From Candidatus Pelagibacter communis (lineage in GTDB: Bacteria; Pseudomonadota; Alphaproteobacteria; Pelagibacterales; Pelagibacteraceae): a DNA stretch of 37,500 nucleotides. The DNA is taken from the NCBI RefSeq assembly GCF_001180205.1, contig NZ_CVSU01000080.1, positions 1 through 37,500 on the forward strand. Direction: 5' to 3'. The notes under the pieces were generated by a model, which saw only the letters and a list, made by a program, of their open reading frames with translations, searched no databases and was not told where the DNA came from. Positions 23,188 through 33,074 of the stretch are shown piece after piece. Position 1 is the stretch's first letter. Each line of letters begins with the position of its first letter. Made by a program: the position numbers and the translations under genes.

Positions 23188-25752
23188 CTATAAGGCTCCA
23201 CAGCAGTTTTTAAATTTTTTTCCTGTAGCCTCACATCTATCGTTTCTAGAAATTTTTTGATTTTTTTTTATTAACAATAAACATTTTGGATTATCAGATG
23301 GATTTATTTTTTTAGAATTTTTTTCTTCATTATTTGGTTCCATTACTACCTTTAAGTTCATTAAAATACTTACATAATCTAACTTTAATTTTTCTAGAAG
23401 ATTTGAAAATAATTCAAATGCTTCTTTTTTGTATTCAACTAAAGGATCTCTCTGACCATAAGATCTTAATCCTATAACTTGTCTCAATTGCTCCAAATAT
23501 TGAATGTGAGATTTCCAGTTTAAATCAATTGATTGAAGAAAAATTCTTTTTTCAATTTCTTTTGCATGATCTTCACCTAGAAGTTTAATCCGTTCATTTC
23601 TAGTTTCTTGAAACTTATTAGAAATCTTCTCTCTGAAATCTTTATCTTTTGCTTCAATTAAATCTTTAAATTCAGCTTCTTCAAAGCTTTTTCCAACTAT
23701 TTGTTTAGTTTTATTATAAAATTCATTACTTTTAGGATTAGATAAATTTGAAATTTTTAAATTAATTAAATCATCAGATATTTCTTTTAAAAATTCATCT
23801 GAATAATCAAAGATATTTTCACTATTCATCGCATTTTTTCTTTGTGAAAATACAACATGCCTTTGATCATTAAGAACATTATCAAATTTGATGAGTGTTT
23901 TTCTTATATCAAAATTTCTAGCTTCCACTTTCTGCTGTGCTCTCTCTAAAGCTTTATTAATCCATGGATGATCAATACTTTCACCGTCTTTAAGTCCAAG
24001 TTTTTCGAGCATATTATTCATAGAATCTGATCCAAAAATTCTCATTAAATCATCCTCTAGACTGACGTAAAATACAGAGCTACCTTCATCTCCCTGTCTT
24101 CCAGATCTTCCTCTTGCCTGGTTATCCACCCTTCTAGACTCCATTCTTTCTGTACCAATTACAAATAAACCACCAAAGGATTTAATTTTATCTTTATTTA
24201 TTTTAAGTTCCTCCTCTGGAATAGAGCCCTTCTTACCACCAAGTTGAATATCAACTCCTCTTCCCGAAATACTTGTTGTAATTATTAATGAATTTTCTTT
24301 TCCTGCATTTGCAATTATCTCAGCTTCATTTTCATGATTTTTTGCGTTTAACACTACATGTTTAATATTTTTTTGATTTAACAAATTTGAATAAACTTCA
24401 GATTTATTAATACTTGAGGTAAATACCAAAATAGGCTGACCTAATTTATTTCTTTCAATTATTTTTTCTATAATTGCTTCATTTTTCTCTTTTTCTGTTC
24501 TAAAAATTAGATCGTTAAAATCTTTTCGAATCATCTCTTTGTTTGTTGGAATAACAACAACAGGAAGATTATAAATTTCAAAAAACTCTTCGGATTCTGT
24601 AGCGGCCGTACCAGTACAACCAGATAATTTTTTATAAAGTTTAAAATAATTTTGATAAGTAATTGAAGCTAATGTTTGATTTTCAGCCTGTACTTTAATT
24701 TTTTCTTTGGCCTCTAATGCTTGATGCAAGCCATCTCCAAAACGTCTACCTTCTAAAATTCTTCCAGTTAGTTCATCAATAATTTTAAGACTTCCATCTT
24801 TAACAATGTAGTCTCTACCTTTTTCAAATAAATGATTTGCTCTTAAAGCCTGATTAACATGATGAACTAAATGTAAATTTTCTGGATCATAAAAATTATT
24901 ATTTTTTAAAATACCAGCATTAGAAAAGAGTTTTTCAACATTATTAATTCCATCATTTGTCAATAAAACACTCTTTTCTTTTTCATCAATTTCAAAGTCT
25001 TTATTGTTTAAGATTCTAATTAGTTTATCAATTACTAGATATTGGGCAGTTTTATCTTCAGCTGCTCCAGAAATTATTAAAGGTGTTCTTGCCTCATCAA
25101 TCAAACATGAGTCTATCTCATCTACTATTGAAAAATTATGATCTCTCTGAACCATTTCTTGTTCAGAAAATTTCATATTATCTCTCAGGTAATCAAAACC
25201 TAATTCACTGTTAGTTGCATATGTTATGTCACAATTATAATTTTTTTTACGTTCAGCATCATCTTGATAGTTGTTTATAAATCCCGATGAAAGACCAAGA
25301 AAATTATAGATTTGTCCCATTTCAATAGAGTCTCTTTTTGCAAGATAATCATTTACAGTTACTATATGTACACCTTTGCCACTCAATGCATTTAAATATG
25401 CAGCAAGTGTTATTGTTAGAGTTTTTCCTTCTCCAGTTCTCATTTCTGCAATTTTGCCCTCATGCAAGGCTACACCTCCTATTAACTGAACGTTAAAGTG
25501 TCTTTCATTTCGTGTTCGTTTAGCAGCCTCTCTGACTAAAGCGAAAGCTTCTGGAAGTAATTCGTTTAAAGTTTTTCCGTCTTTTATCTGATTTTTAAAT
25601 TCATTGGTTTTTTTTGGAAAGTCATCGTCATTTAAATTTTTTAAATCTTCCTCATTTAAGTTTATTTTTTCAACAATTTTTCCAATTCTATCTAGTTCTT
25701 TTTGATTGCTAGATTTGATAAATTTTGTAATTAAATTTAATGGGTTAAACAT
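23188..25752 (-). CDS. secA: Preprotein translocase ATPase SecA
   Basis: SecA pushes unfolded preproteins through SecYEG using ATP. The 854-residue protein has Walker A MRTGEGKT (104-111), Walker B DEIDSCLIDEARTPLIISG (211-229), the second helicase half with TSISGRGVDIQLGG and QARGRSGRQGDEGSS, the helical scaffold region, and a C-terminal SEC-C tail. That tail normally reads CPCGSGKKYKxCHG; here it is CEATGKKFKNCCG, so one of the CxC zinc ligands is gone and the histidine is a cysteine. The start at 25752 is the only sensible ATG, matching the usual MFNP/MLN-type start. It is divergent from argJ. Confidence 0.97.
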   Translation of the reverse strand: MFNPLNLITKFIKSSNQKELDRIGKIVEKINLNEEDLKNLNDDDFPKKTNEFKNQIKDGKTLNELLPEAFALVREAAKRTRNERHFNVQLIGGVALHEGKIAEMRTGEGKTLTITLAAYLNALSGKGVHIVTVNDYLAKRDSIEMGQIYNFLGLSSGFINNYQDDAERKKNYNCDITYATNSELGFDYLRDNMKFSEQEMVQRDHNFSIVDEIDSCLIDEARTPLIISGAAEDKTAQYLVIDKLIRILNNKDFEIDEKEKSVLLTNDGINNVEKLFSNAGILKNNNFYDPENLHLVHHVNQALRANHLFEKGRDYIVKDGSLKIIDELTGRILEGRRFGDGLHQALEAKEKIKVQAENQTLASITYQNYFKLYKKLSGCTGTAATESEEFFEIYNLPVVVIPTNKEMIRKDFNDLIFRTEKEKNEAIIEKIIERNKLGQPILVFTSSINKSEVYSNLLNQKNIKHVVLNAKNHENEAEIIANAGKENSLIITTSISGRGVDIQLGGKKGSIPEEELKINKDKIKSFGGLFVIGTERMESRRVDNQARGRSGRQGDEGSSVFYVSLEDDLMRIFGSDSMNNMLEKLGLKDGESIDHPWINKALERAQQKVEARNFDIRKTLIKFDNVLNDQRHVVFSQRKNAMNSENIFDYSDEFLKEISDDLINLKISNLSNPKSNEFYNKTKQIVGKSFEEAEFKDLIEAKDKDFREKISNKFQETRNERIKLLGEDHAKEIEKRIFLQSIDLNWKSHIQYLEQLRQVIGLRSYGQRDPLVEYKKEAFELFSNLLEKLKLDYVSILMNLKVVMEPNNEEKNSKKINPSDNPKCLLLIKKNQKISRNDRCEATGKKFKNCCGAL

Positions 25753-25819
25753 GACTATTTGATTTATTCTTTACTTATATTGTTTAATATATGTATTAAA
25801 TAAATAATTTAAACAATAT
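25753..25819. promoter_or_regulatory. secA/argJ divergent intergenic region with inverted repeat
   Basis: The 65 bases between secA and argJ contain an 11-bp perfect inverted repeat: ATATTGTTTAA at 25777-25787 and TTAAACAATAT at 25809-25819, separated by 21 bases. The right arm covers the first two bases of the argJ start codon. It could be an operator or an RNA hairpin in the argJ leader. In such AT-rich DNA chance is a serious alternative. Confidence 0.4.
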
Positions 25820-27119
25820 GGGAATTAATTTAACAAATTTTTTATCATCTCAATCAAAAAATACTAAAATGATTGATTTTCAAGACCTTGATCATTTAGA
25901 TGGTCTTTCAATTTCAGTTGTTTCTGCAAATTTATATAAAGATATCAGAGACGATTTAACAATGTTCTATTTCAGAGAAGGTGCTAATTATGCTTCTGTT
26001 TATACTCAATCAAAAATAATATCAGAAAATATAAAATGGAATATTAACCAAAGACCAAAAAAAATATATTCTCTTATTATAAATACAAGAAATGCCAATG
26101 CTTTCACTGGAAAGCAAGGGTATGAAAGTTTAAAAAAAATAGCAGATTTAACTGCGAAAGAATTAAATAAAAAACAGGAAGAAGACGAAGAGAATCCAAA
26201 GAAAATTTTTTCAAAGAATATAATATTTGGTTGTACTGGTACTATTGGAGAAATTTTTCCATATGAAAAAATTTCTAACAATATTCCAAATCTAATAAAA
26301 AAAATTACTTATACTCAAAATAAATTCATTTGGATGAAGGCAGCACTTGCAATTATGACTACGGATACAAAGCCAAAATTAGCTATGGAGGAATGTTTTA
26401 TTGGAAGTGAAAAAGTAAAAATATATGGAATTGCTAAAGGTTCAGGAATGATACATCCGAATATGGCCACAACACTTGCGTATGTATTTACTGATGCAAC
26501 TTTATCTAATGACGTTTTAGGAAAGCTATTAAAAAAAAATATAACCAATACATTTAATGCTATTTCTTGTGATGGAGATACCAGCACAAATGATATGGCA
26601 ACTATCTTTGCAACTAATGAAGTTAAAAATTCTCAAGTAAAAAGTGTGAATGAAAATAAAATTAAAAATTTTGATAAAGCATTAAATAATGTTCTTTTAA
26701 ATTTGGCCAAAAGAATTGTTTCAGATGGTGAAGGAGCATCAAAATTTATAACAATTAATGTTAGCAAATGTAAAAATGATATAGATGCAAAAAAAATTGC
26801 TTTATCTGTTGCAAATTCTCCACTAGTAAAAACCGCAATTTCTGGAGAAGATCCGAATTGGGGCCGAGTTATAATGGCAATCGGTAAAGCTGGGCCTAAA
26901 ATTAATTTAAAAAAATTATCTGTTAAGTTTGGAAATATAACAATTGTAGAAGGTGGAAAATTAAATCAAAGTTATGATGAAAAACAAACAGCAAATTATA
27001 TGAAATCTGAAAATATAGAAATAAACATTGAAGCCTTCACAGGAAATAAAAACTTCACAGCTTATACTATGGATTTAACAAAAAAATATATTGAAATTAA
27101 TGCAGACTATAGAAGTTAA
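25818..27119 (+). CDS. argJ: Bifunctional glutamate N-acetyltransferase / ornithine acetyltransferase
   Basis: ArgJ recycles the acetyl group from N-acetylornithine to glutamate, and in some species also uses acetyl-CoA, in arginine synthesis. The 433-residue precursor shows the family's autocleavage motif KGSGMIHPNMATTLAY, with cleavage expected before Thr218 to give alpha and beta chains. Other hallmarks are NTRNANAFTGKQG (89-101), GCTGTIGE (138-145), SCDGDTSTND, VSDGEGASKF and GEDPNWGRVIMAIGKAG. The length is normal. argD and argF lie about 13 kb away, so the arginine genes are split. Regulation may involve the inverted repeat overlapping its start codon. Confidence 0.95.
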   Translation: MGINLTNFLSSQSKNTKMIDFQDLDHLDGLSISVVSANLYKDIRDDLTMFYFREGANYASVYTQSKIISENIKWNINQRPKKIYSLIINTRNANAFTGKQGYESLKKIADLTAKELNKKQEEDEENPKKIFSKNIIFGCTGTIGEIFPYEKISNNIPNLIKKITYTQNKFIWMKAALAIMTTDTKPKLAMEECFIGSEKVKIYGIAKGSGMIHPNMATTLAYVFTDATLSNDVLGKLLKKNITNTFNAISCDGDTSTNDMATIFATNEVKNSQVKSVNENKIKNFDKALNNVLLNLAKRIVSDGEGASKFITINVSKCKNDIDAKKIALSVANSPLVKTAISGEDPNWGRVIMAIGKAGPKINLKKLSVKFGNITIVEGGKLNQSYDEKQTANYMKSENIEINIEAFTGNKNFTAYTMDLTKKYIEINADYRS

Positions 27120-27157
27120 CTTATTGAAAACCCAAATTTTATAATTAAGTAATAATC

Positions 27158-27586
27158 ATGATTAAATATAAACTTTTTTGTAAAGAATGTAATTTAAAAT
27201 TTGATAGTTGGTTTGCATCTTCAAACGAGTATGAAAGACTAAAAAAGAAAAAACTTTTAAATTGCCATAATTGCAATTCAGAAAAAGTTGAAAAAACAAT
27301 TATGGCACCTCAGCTAATAAGTAATAAATCAAAAACTGATGAAAAATTAAACTTAGAAAAATATAATAAAGTAAAAAAAACTATAAAAGATTATCAAAAA
27401 TTTATTAAAGATAATTTTAATTATGTTGGTGATAATTTTGCTTATGAAGCGAGATCAATTCATTACAATGGTAAAAAAAAATCAAAGGGTATTTACGGTA
27501 GTGCATCAAAGGAAGATTTGAAAGAATTAAAAGAAGAAGGTATAGATGCTCAAATGATCCCTTGGATAGATGAAAAAGAAAATTAG
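27158..27586 (+). CDS. DUF1178 family protein (zinc ribbon)
   Basis: A 142-residue protein opening with a rubredoxin-like four-cysteine motif (Cys8, Cys11, Cys36, Cys39; FCKEC and NCHNC) and KTIMAPQL directly after, which is the pattern of the alphaproteobacterial DUF1178 family. The rest is lysine rich, with a conserved end region (YEARSIHYNGKKKSKGIYG, then the acidic EDLKELKEEGIDAQ and PWIDEK). The function of the family is unknown. It follows argJ after 38 bases and overlaps the ubiG 3' end by 4 nt. Confidence 0.82.
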   Translation: MIKYKLFCKECNLKFDSWFASSNEYERLKKKKLLNCHNCNSEKVEKTIMAPQLISNKSKTDEKLNLEKYNKVKKTIKDYQKFIKDNFNYVGDNFAYEARSIHYNGKKKSKGIYGSASKEDLKELKEEGIDAQMIPWIDEKEN

Positions 27587-28305
27587 TTTTTAATAAACTT
27601 TGCTATATAGTTTACAGATAAATCTCTAGAAATACTCCATTCATCCTTAATAATGTTAAAATTCATACCCTCTAATTTGTTTAGAGATAAATCATATTTC
27701 ATTAAAATTTTTTTAAGATCTTCAGGTTTAACAAATTTTTCCCATTCGTGTGTTCCAATTGGAAGCCATCTCAAAACATACTCTGCTCCAACAATTGCAA
27801 AAACATATGATTTTAAAGTTTTATTTATTGTTGCAACGAACATTAGTCCATTTTTTTTTAAAAGTTTTGAGCAAGACTTTAAAAAAAAATCTACATCCTC
27901 TACATGTTCAACAATTTCCATATTTAAAATTACATCAAATTTTTTGTTAATTTTAAGCTTTTCAGGCGATGAACATAAATAATTAATTTTTAGTTTATTT
28001 TTTTTTGAATGGAGTTTTGCAATTTTTATATTTTTATCAGATGCATCGATACCTGTAACATTTGCTCCCAGTCTTGACATTGGTTCGGATAGTAACCCTC
28101 CACCACATCCAATATCTAAAATATCTATTCCTGATAAAGGTCTTAATTTATTTTTTAATTTGAAATTATTAATAATATTTTCTTTTATATATTTTATTCT
28201 TGTTGGATTAAATTTATGAAGTGGTTTGAATTTACCCTCTGGATCCCACCATTCATTGGCCATTTTAGAAAATTTATCTATTTCTTTTTTATTTACACTA
28301 GTCAT
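27583..28305 (-). CDS. ubiG: Ubiquinone biosynthesis O-methyltransferase
   Basis: UbiG performs both O-methylations of the ubiquinone ring with SAM. The product begins EIDKFSKMANEWWDPEGKFKPLHKFNPTR, the UbiG-specific N-terminal pattern (given here only to show its order: FSKMANEWWDPEG, then LHKFNP). The SAM site follows as DILDIGCGGGLLSEP with GIDAS, and VEHVEDVDFFLKSC and the IGTHEWEKFVKP loop. I start at the ATG at 28303-28305 (240 residues) because homology begins there; the upstream in-frame TTG adds eight residues without family likeness. It is monocistronic and divergent from lysC. Confidence 0.94.
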   Translation of the reverse strand: MTSVNKKEIDKFSKMANEWWDPEGKFKPLHKFNPTRIKYIKENIINNFKLKNKLRPLSGIDILDIGCGGGLLSEPMSRLGANVTGIDASDKNIKIAKLHSKKNKLKINYLCSSPEKLKINKKFDVILNMEIVEHVEDVDFFLKSCSKLLKKNGLMFVATINKTLKSYVFAIVGAEYVLRWLPIGTHEWEKFVKPEDLKKILMKYDLSLNKLEGMNFNIIKDEWSISRDLSVNYIAKFIKN

Positions 28306-28380
28306 TGTGATAAATAGTTGACATAACAATTTAGATGTATTTTATCCATTATTTATTAAATATTAATAATTAAAGCTAGC

Positions 28381-29592
28381 ATGAAAACTATCGTTTTAAA
28401 ATTTGGTGGAACATCTGTAGGAACTATAGATAGAATTAAAAAGGTATGCAAAATAATTGCTTTTTACAAAAAGAAAAAAAATAAGTTAGTAGTTGTTTCA
28501 TCGGCAATGAGTGGTGTGACAAATGAGTTAGTTAATAAATCTAAATTGATAAGTAGCAATTTTGATAGAGCAGAATATGATGTATTAGTTTCGACTGGAG
28601 AGCAAGCATCATGCGCACTTATTGCTGGTAGACTAAAACATAATGGGTTTAAATCGAGATCTTGGACATCATGGCAATTACCTATTTTAACAGATGGTCC
28701 TCATTCAAGTGCAAGGATTAGTTCAGTAGGTATCAAAGAACTAAATAGATATATAAACTCAGGTGGAATACCTATAATCACAGGATTTCAGGGTGTAAGT
28801 AAAGATTTAAGAATAACAACAATCGGAAGAAGCGGATCTGATGCAACTGCAATTATGCTTGCAAAATTTATTAAAGCTGATGAGTGTATAATATATACTG
28901 ATGTAGATGGAGTTTATACTACTGATCCAAGGCAGTATAAAAAAGCAAAAAAAATTAAAAAAATTTTTTATGACGAAATGTTAGAAATGGCATCTCTCGG
29001 TTCAAAAGTAATGCAGCCTACTTCGGTTCAGGATGCAAAGCTGAATAAGATTGATGTTAAAGTAAAATCTTCATTTGTATCAAAATCTGGCACCTTAATA
29101 ACTAATTCTAAAAAAGCATTTAGTGACCAAATTATTACTGGAATTTCATCAACAAAAAATGATGCTAAAATTACAATTGTAGGAGTAAAAGATAGACCTG
29201 GTGTTGCTGCTTCTATTTTTAAACCATTATCAAAAAATCTTATCAATGTAGATATGGTAGTTCAAAATATATCTTTAGATGGAAAAGAGACAGATCTTAC
29301 ATTTACTATAAAAGCTGATGATTTAAAAAAAACAGAAAAATTAATTAAACAAAATAAAAAAATATCTTTTAAAAAATTATCTTTTGATAAAGGTGTTTCT
29401 AAAGTTTCAATCATCGGTGTTGGTATGATAACGACTCCTGGTATAACATATAGAATGTTCCAGGCACTAGCCTCAAAAAAAATTAATATTTTGGTTATTT
29501 CTACCTCAGAGATAAAGATTTCAGTTCTAGTTTCTGTTAAGCATGTTAAAAGAGCAATAGCTGCTTTACATAAAGAATTTAAATTAGATTAA
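28381..29592 (+). CDS. lysC: Aspartate kinase
   Basis: LysC phosphorylates aspartate, the entry to lysine, threonine, methionine and diaminopimelate synthesis. The 403-residue monofunctional form has KFGGTSVG (7-14), [12 protein letters not shown], the [15 protein letters not shown] region, [20 protein letters not shown] and [13 protein letters not shown], then two ACT domains (about 265-400) that bind feedback inhibitors. A perfect -35 TTGACA lies at 28318-28323 but only a weak -10 follows, so its promoter is not certain. It is the first gene of a five-gene run with ispG, prfA, prmC and a DUF4167 gene, with gaps of 2-10 bases. Confidence 0.96.
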   Translation: MKTIVLKFGGTSVGTIDRIKKVCKIIAFYKKKKNKLVVVSSAMSGVTNELVNKSKLISSNFDRAEYDVLVSTGEQASCALIAGRLKHNGFKSRSWTSWQLPILTDGPHSSARISSVGIKELNRYINSGGIPIITGFQGVSKDLRITTIGRSGSDATAIMLAKFIKADECIIYTDVDGVYTTDPRQYKKAKKIKKIFYDEMLEMASLGSKVMQPTSVQDAKLNKIDVKVKSSFVSKSGTLITNSKKAFSDQIITGISSTKNDAKITIVGVKDRPGVAASIFKPLSKNLINVDMVVQNISLDGKETDLTFTIKADDLKKTEKLIKQNKKISFKKLSFDKGVSKVSIIGVGMITTPGITYRMFQALASKKINILVISTSEIKISVLVSVKHVKRAIAALHKEFKLD

Positions 29593-29597
29593 TTATA

Positions 29598-30692
29598 ATG
29601 AGTTTAAGACCATTTAGAGATATTAAAAGAAGAAAAACAAAAGTTATAAATGTTGGAAATGTAAAGATTGGGGGAGACAATCCAATCTCTGTTCAATCAA
29701 TGACGAACACTTTAACTACGGATGTTAAAGCAACCATTAAACAAATTAATGATATAGCTGAGGAAGGTGCTGATATTGTAAGAGTGTCTTGTCCAGATGA
29801 AGACTCTTCAAAAGCATTAAAAGAAATAATAAAACATGTATCAATACCAGTAGTTGCAGATATACATTTTCATTACAAAAGAGCTATTGAGGCAGCAGAA
29901 AATGGAGCTAGCTGTTTAAGAATTAATCCAGGAAATATTGGAGATGAAACAAAGATACACGAGGTATTGAAAGCAGCAAAGAGTAATAATTGTTCAATCA
30001 GAATTGGAGTAAATGCAGGTTCTCTGGAAAAAGATATTTTAGAGGAATTTAAAGAGCCTTGTCCAGAGGCATTAGTTAAAAGCGCTTTAAGAAATATAAA
30101 AATTTTAGAAGATAAAGATTTTTTAAATTTTAAAATAAGTGTCAAATCATCAGATGTATTCCTTTCGATAGCAGCATACAGACAATTGTCTAAAGTTATA
30201 GATTATCCTCTACATCTTGGAATTACAGAGGCAGGAAGTTTTGTATCTGGGAGCATAAAATCATCCATAGGGCTTGGTAGTTTATTAATGGATGGAATTG
30301 GAGATACTATTAGAATTTCTTTATCTGACAACCCAACTCAAGAGGTAAAAATTGGTAATGAGATATTAAAATCACTAAATCTGAGAAATAGAGGAGTAAA
30401 GATCATTTCTTGCCCTTCTTGTGCAAGACAAGCATTTCAAGTAATCGATACTGTCAAAATATTAGAAGAGAAACTAGCCCATATAAAAACACCAATAACA
30501 CTGTCAATTATTGGTTGTGTTGTTAATGGACCAGGAGAAGCTGCAATGACAGACATAGGAATTACTGGAGGGGGAAAAGGAAATAATATGCTTTATTTAT
30601 CCGGTGTTCAGAAAGAAAAAGTTTTGACTGATGACATAATTAATAAAGTTGTAAGCGAAATTGAGAAAAAAGCATCTGAACTAGAGAACTAA
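29598..30692 (+). CDS. ispG: 4-hydroxy-3-methylbut-2-en-1-yl diphosphate synthase
   Basis: IspG (GcpE) reduces MEcPP to HMBPP with a [4Fe-4S] cluster in the MEP isoprenoid pathway. The 364-residue protein has [12 protein letters not shown], the TIM-barrel stretches [11 protein letters not shown] and LRINPGNIG, and the cluster ligands Cys272 and Cys275 (CPSCARQAF) and Cys307 followed by NGPGEA with Glu314. Length is that of the short, bacterial form. It starts five bases after lysC and ends two bases before prfA. Confidence 0.96.
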   Translation: MSLRPFRDIKRRKTKVINVGNVKIGGDNPISVQSMTNTLTTDVKATIKQINDIAEEGADIVRVSCPDEDSSKALKEIIKHVSIPVVADIHFHYKRAIEAAENGASCLRINPGNIGDETKIHEVLKAAKSNNCSIRIGVNAGSLEKDILEEFKEPCPEALVKSALRNIKILEDKDFLNFKISVKSSDVFLSIAAYRQLSKVIDYPLHLGITEAGSFVSGSIKSSIGLGSLLMDGIGDTIRISLSDNPTQEVKIGNEILKSLNLRNRGVKIISCPSCARQAFQVIDTVKILEEKLAHIKTPITLSIIGCVVNGPGEAAMTDIGITGGGKGNNMLYLSGVQKEKVLTDDIINKVVSEIEKKASELEN

Positions 30693-30694
30693 TT

Positions 30695-31768
30695 ATGATA
30701 CCCTTAAAAACAGTTAAGGAATTATTAATAAGACATTCATCCATAGAAAAAGACTTATCCACTGGTGGATTAGATAACAAGTTATTTGCTGAAAAATCAA
30801 AAGAATACTCAGATTTAAATGAGATAGTTGGAAGTGCCAAAGATTACATTTCTTTTCAAACTGAAAAAGAAGAATTGGAGAAAATATTAAATGATAGCTC
30901 TGCTGATGGAGAGTTAAAAAAAATGGCAGATACAGAATTGATAGATTTACAAAATCGATATGAAGCTAATGAAAAAAAATTAAAATTATTTTTGCTGCCA
31001 AAAGATGAAGCAGATAAAAAAAATGCTATTATTGAAATAAGAGCAGGGACTGGTGGATTAGAAGCAAGTTTATTTGCATCAGATTTATTTAAAATGTATG
31101 AAAAAGTTAGTCATAAAAAAAAATGGTCTTTAGAATTAATCTCAATATCTAGAAGTGATGCAGGAGGTTTAAAAGAAGTTATAGCTTCAATAAAAGGTAC
31201 TAATATCTATTCAACACTAAAGTATGAGAGTGGAGTTCATAGAGTACAGAGAGTTCCAGACACCGAAACTCAAGGAAGAGTTCATACATCAGCAGCAACA
31301 GTAGCTGTTTTACCTGAAGCAGAAGATGTAGATTTAAAAATAAATGATTCTGACTTAAGAATAGATGTATTTAGAGCAGGTGGACCAGGTGGACAATCTG
31401 TTAATACGACAGATAGTGCTGTAAGAATTACTCACATCCCGACTGGTTTAAGTGTATCTCAACAAGATGAAAAATCACAACATAAAAATAAAGCTAAGGG
31501 AATGAAAATTTTGAGAGCACGTTTATATGAATTGGAAAGATCAAGAATTGACCAAGAAAGATCTCAAGACCGTAAGACAAAAATCGGTACAGGTGACAGA
31601 TCAGAAAGAATAAGAACTTACAACTTCCCTCAAGGAAGAGTTACAGATCATAGAATAAATTTAACTCTTCATAAATTAGATGAATTTTTAGAAGGAGAAG
31701 TATTTGATGAAATGATTGAATCTTTGACACTACAAGCGCAAGAGGAAAGTCTTAGTAACTTAAAATAA
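30695..31768 (+). CDS. prfA: Peptide chain release factor 1
   Basis: RF1 ends translation at UAA and UAG. The 357-residue protein contains the codon-reading PxT motif as Pro188-Asp-Thr190 in [13 protein letters not shown], and the catalytic GGQ (232-234) in [30 protein letters not shown] and the C-terminal [13 protein letters not shown] are family hallmarks. The PxT rules out RF2 (SPF). It is followed after three bases by prmC, whose product methylates the GGQ glutamine, a common pairing. Confidence 0.97.
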   Translation: MIPLKTVKELLIRHSSIEKDLSTGGLDNKLFAEKSKEYSDLNEIVGSAKDYISFQTEKEELEKILNDSSADGELKKMADTELIDLQNRYEANEKKLKLFLLPKDEADKKNAIIEIRAGTGGLEASLFASDLFKMYEKVSHKKKWSLELISISRSDAGGLKEVIASIKGTNIYSTLKYESGVHRVQRVPDTETQGRVHTSAATVAVLPEAEDVDLKINDSDLRIDVFRAGGPGGQSVNTTDSAVRITHIPTGLSVSQQDEKSQHKNKAKGMKILRARLYELERSRIDQERSQDRKTKIGTGDRSERIRTYNFPQGRVTDHRINLTLHKLDEFLEGEVFDEMIESLTLQAQEESLSNLK

Positions 31769-31771
31769 TAT

Positions 31772-32614
31772 ATGAATATTAATTTGGCTATAAATGAGGG
31801 TTCAAAAATTTTAAACAGTAAATTTATACCTAACCCACTATTAGATGCTGAAATTTTAATGGCTAAAATAATTAATAAAGATAGAAATTATATTTTACTA
31901 AATTACAGCAATCCTATTAATAAAAATGATTTAAATAAATTTTTTAAGTTAATTGAAAAGAGATCTTTAGGAAAACCTGTAGCATATTTAATTAAAAAAA
32001 AATCTTTTTGGAATTCAGAATTTATTATTTCGAATGATACATTAATTCCAAGACCAGATACAGAACTCGTTGTAGAAAATACATTAAAGTTAACAAAACA
32101 AAGAAATAAATTAAATATTTTGGATATAGGAGTTGGTTCAGGCTGTATTCTTCTTTCAATTCTTAAAGAAAGAAAAGATTTTATCGGTACCGGCATAGAT
32201 ATAAGTGAAAAATGTCTTAATATAAGTAAAAAGAATGCAATTAATCTTAAAGTTAGTTCTAGAGTAAAATTTTATAAATCAGATGTTGACAAATTCAATT
32301 TAGGAAAATATGATTTAATTGTTTCTAATCCTCCTTATATTAATACATGTAAAATTAAATATTTGGAAAGAGATGTTGCTGAGTTTGAACCAAAACTAGC
32401 TTTAGACGGTGGATTAGATGGTTTATCAGAAATCAGAAAAGTAATTAAAAAATCTTCTGAACTGATAAAAAAAAATAGCAAATTTATTTTAGAGATCGGA
32501 TTTGATCAAAAAAATAAAGTAATTAATTTATTAAAAAAAGAAGGTTTTTATATAAATAGTATCCAAAAAGATTATGCAAATAATGATCGGTGTATAGTTA
32601 GTACAAAAATATAA
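31772..32614 (+). CDS. prmC: Release factor glutamine N5-methyltransferase
   Basis: PrmC (HemK) methylates the glutamine of the GGQ motif in release factors. The 280-residue protein has an N-terminal helical domain (1-75), the linker motif LIPRPDTE (91-98), the SAM loop DIGVGSGC (118-125), and the catalytic NPPY (186-189) that binds the glutamine side chain. EFEPKLALDGGLDGL and the terminal LEIGFDQ region are also typical. The neighbour prfA encodes its likely substrate. The length is normal. Confidence 0.96.
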   Translation: MNINLAINEGSKILNSKFIPNPLLDAEILMAKIINKDRNYILLNYSNPINKNDLNKFFKLIEKRSLGKPVAYLIKKKSFWNSEFIISNDTLIPRPDTELVVENTLKLTKQRNKLNILDIGVGSGCILLSILKERKDFIGTGIDISEKCLNISKKNAINLKVSSRVKFYKSDVDKFNLGKYDLIVSNPPYINTCKIKYLERDVAEFEPKLALDGGLDGLSEIRKVIKKSSELIKKNSKFILEIGFDQKNKVINLLKKEGFYINSIQKDYANNDRCIVSTKI

Positions 32615-32624
32615 TTATTAAATT

Positions 32625-33074
32625 ATGGTAACATTTAGAAATAATAGCAATAACAATAGAAAAAGTGGCTTCAGAAGAAATACTAGAAATTTTAAAACGA
32701 ATGGTGATGCTCCGAAATTTAACTCTAACTTTTCAAATAATGATAATTTCAAAAGAAAAGCTCCTGGAAGAAATAATCATAATGCACCTAAATTAATAGA
32801 AAAATACAATGATTTAGCAAGAGAGGCGCTTTCAAACGGAGATAAAATTTTATCTGAGAATTATTTACAGCATGCTGATCATTTTACAAGAATACTTAAC
32901 GAAAGAGAAAGTTTTAAAAGAGAGAAGTTTTCTGAAAGTAGATCTGAAAATAATACTGAAGTTACTGAAGAAAATAATGAAAATTTAGATCAAAATTCTA
33001 CAGATAAAGTAGGTGCATCCGAAGATAAAAATAAAATTCAAAAAACTGCAAAAGCCCAAGTGGAAGTAAATTAG
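32625..33074 (+). CDS. DUF4167 domain protein
   Basis: A 149-residue polar protein. Residues 1-50 are rich in Asn, Arg, Lys and Phe and look disordered and basic. The centre (about 53-92: KLIEKYNDLAREAL, then ENYLQHADHFTRILNER) is the DUF4167 signature, a short helical pair found across alphaproteobacteria. The C-terminus is acidic and Asn/Glu rich. The strong basic start suggests RNA or DNA binding, which is inference. It follows prmC by ten bases, as it often does in this class, and overlaps the M23 gene tail to tail by 4 nt. Confidence 0.82.
   Translation: MVTFRNNSNNNRKSGFRRNTRNFKTNGDAPKFNSNFSNNDNFKRKAPGRNNHNAPKLIEKYNDLAREALSNGDKILSENYLQHADHFTRILNERESFKREKFSESRSENNTEVTEENNENLDQNSTDKVGASEDKNKIQKTAKAQVEVN

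Noticed and set aside
28318-28346. Promoter for lysC from the perfect TTGACA at 28318
   Set aside because: At 16-18 bases downstream there is only a weak -10 such as TTTATC, so I mention it under lysC but do not list it as a separate site.
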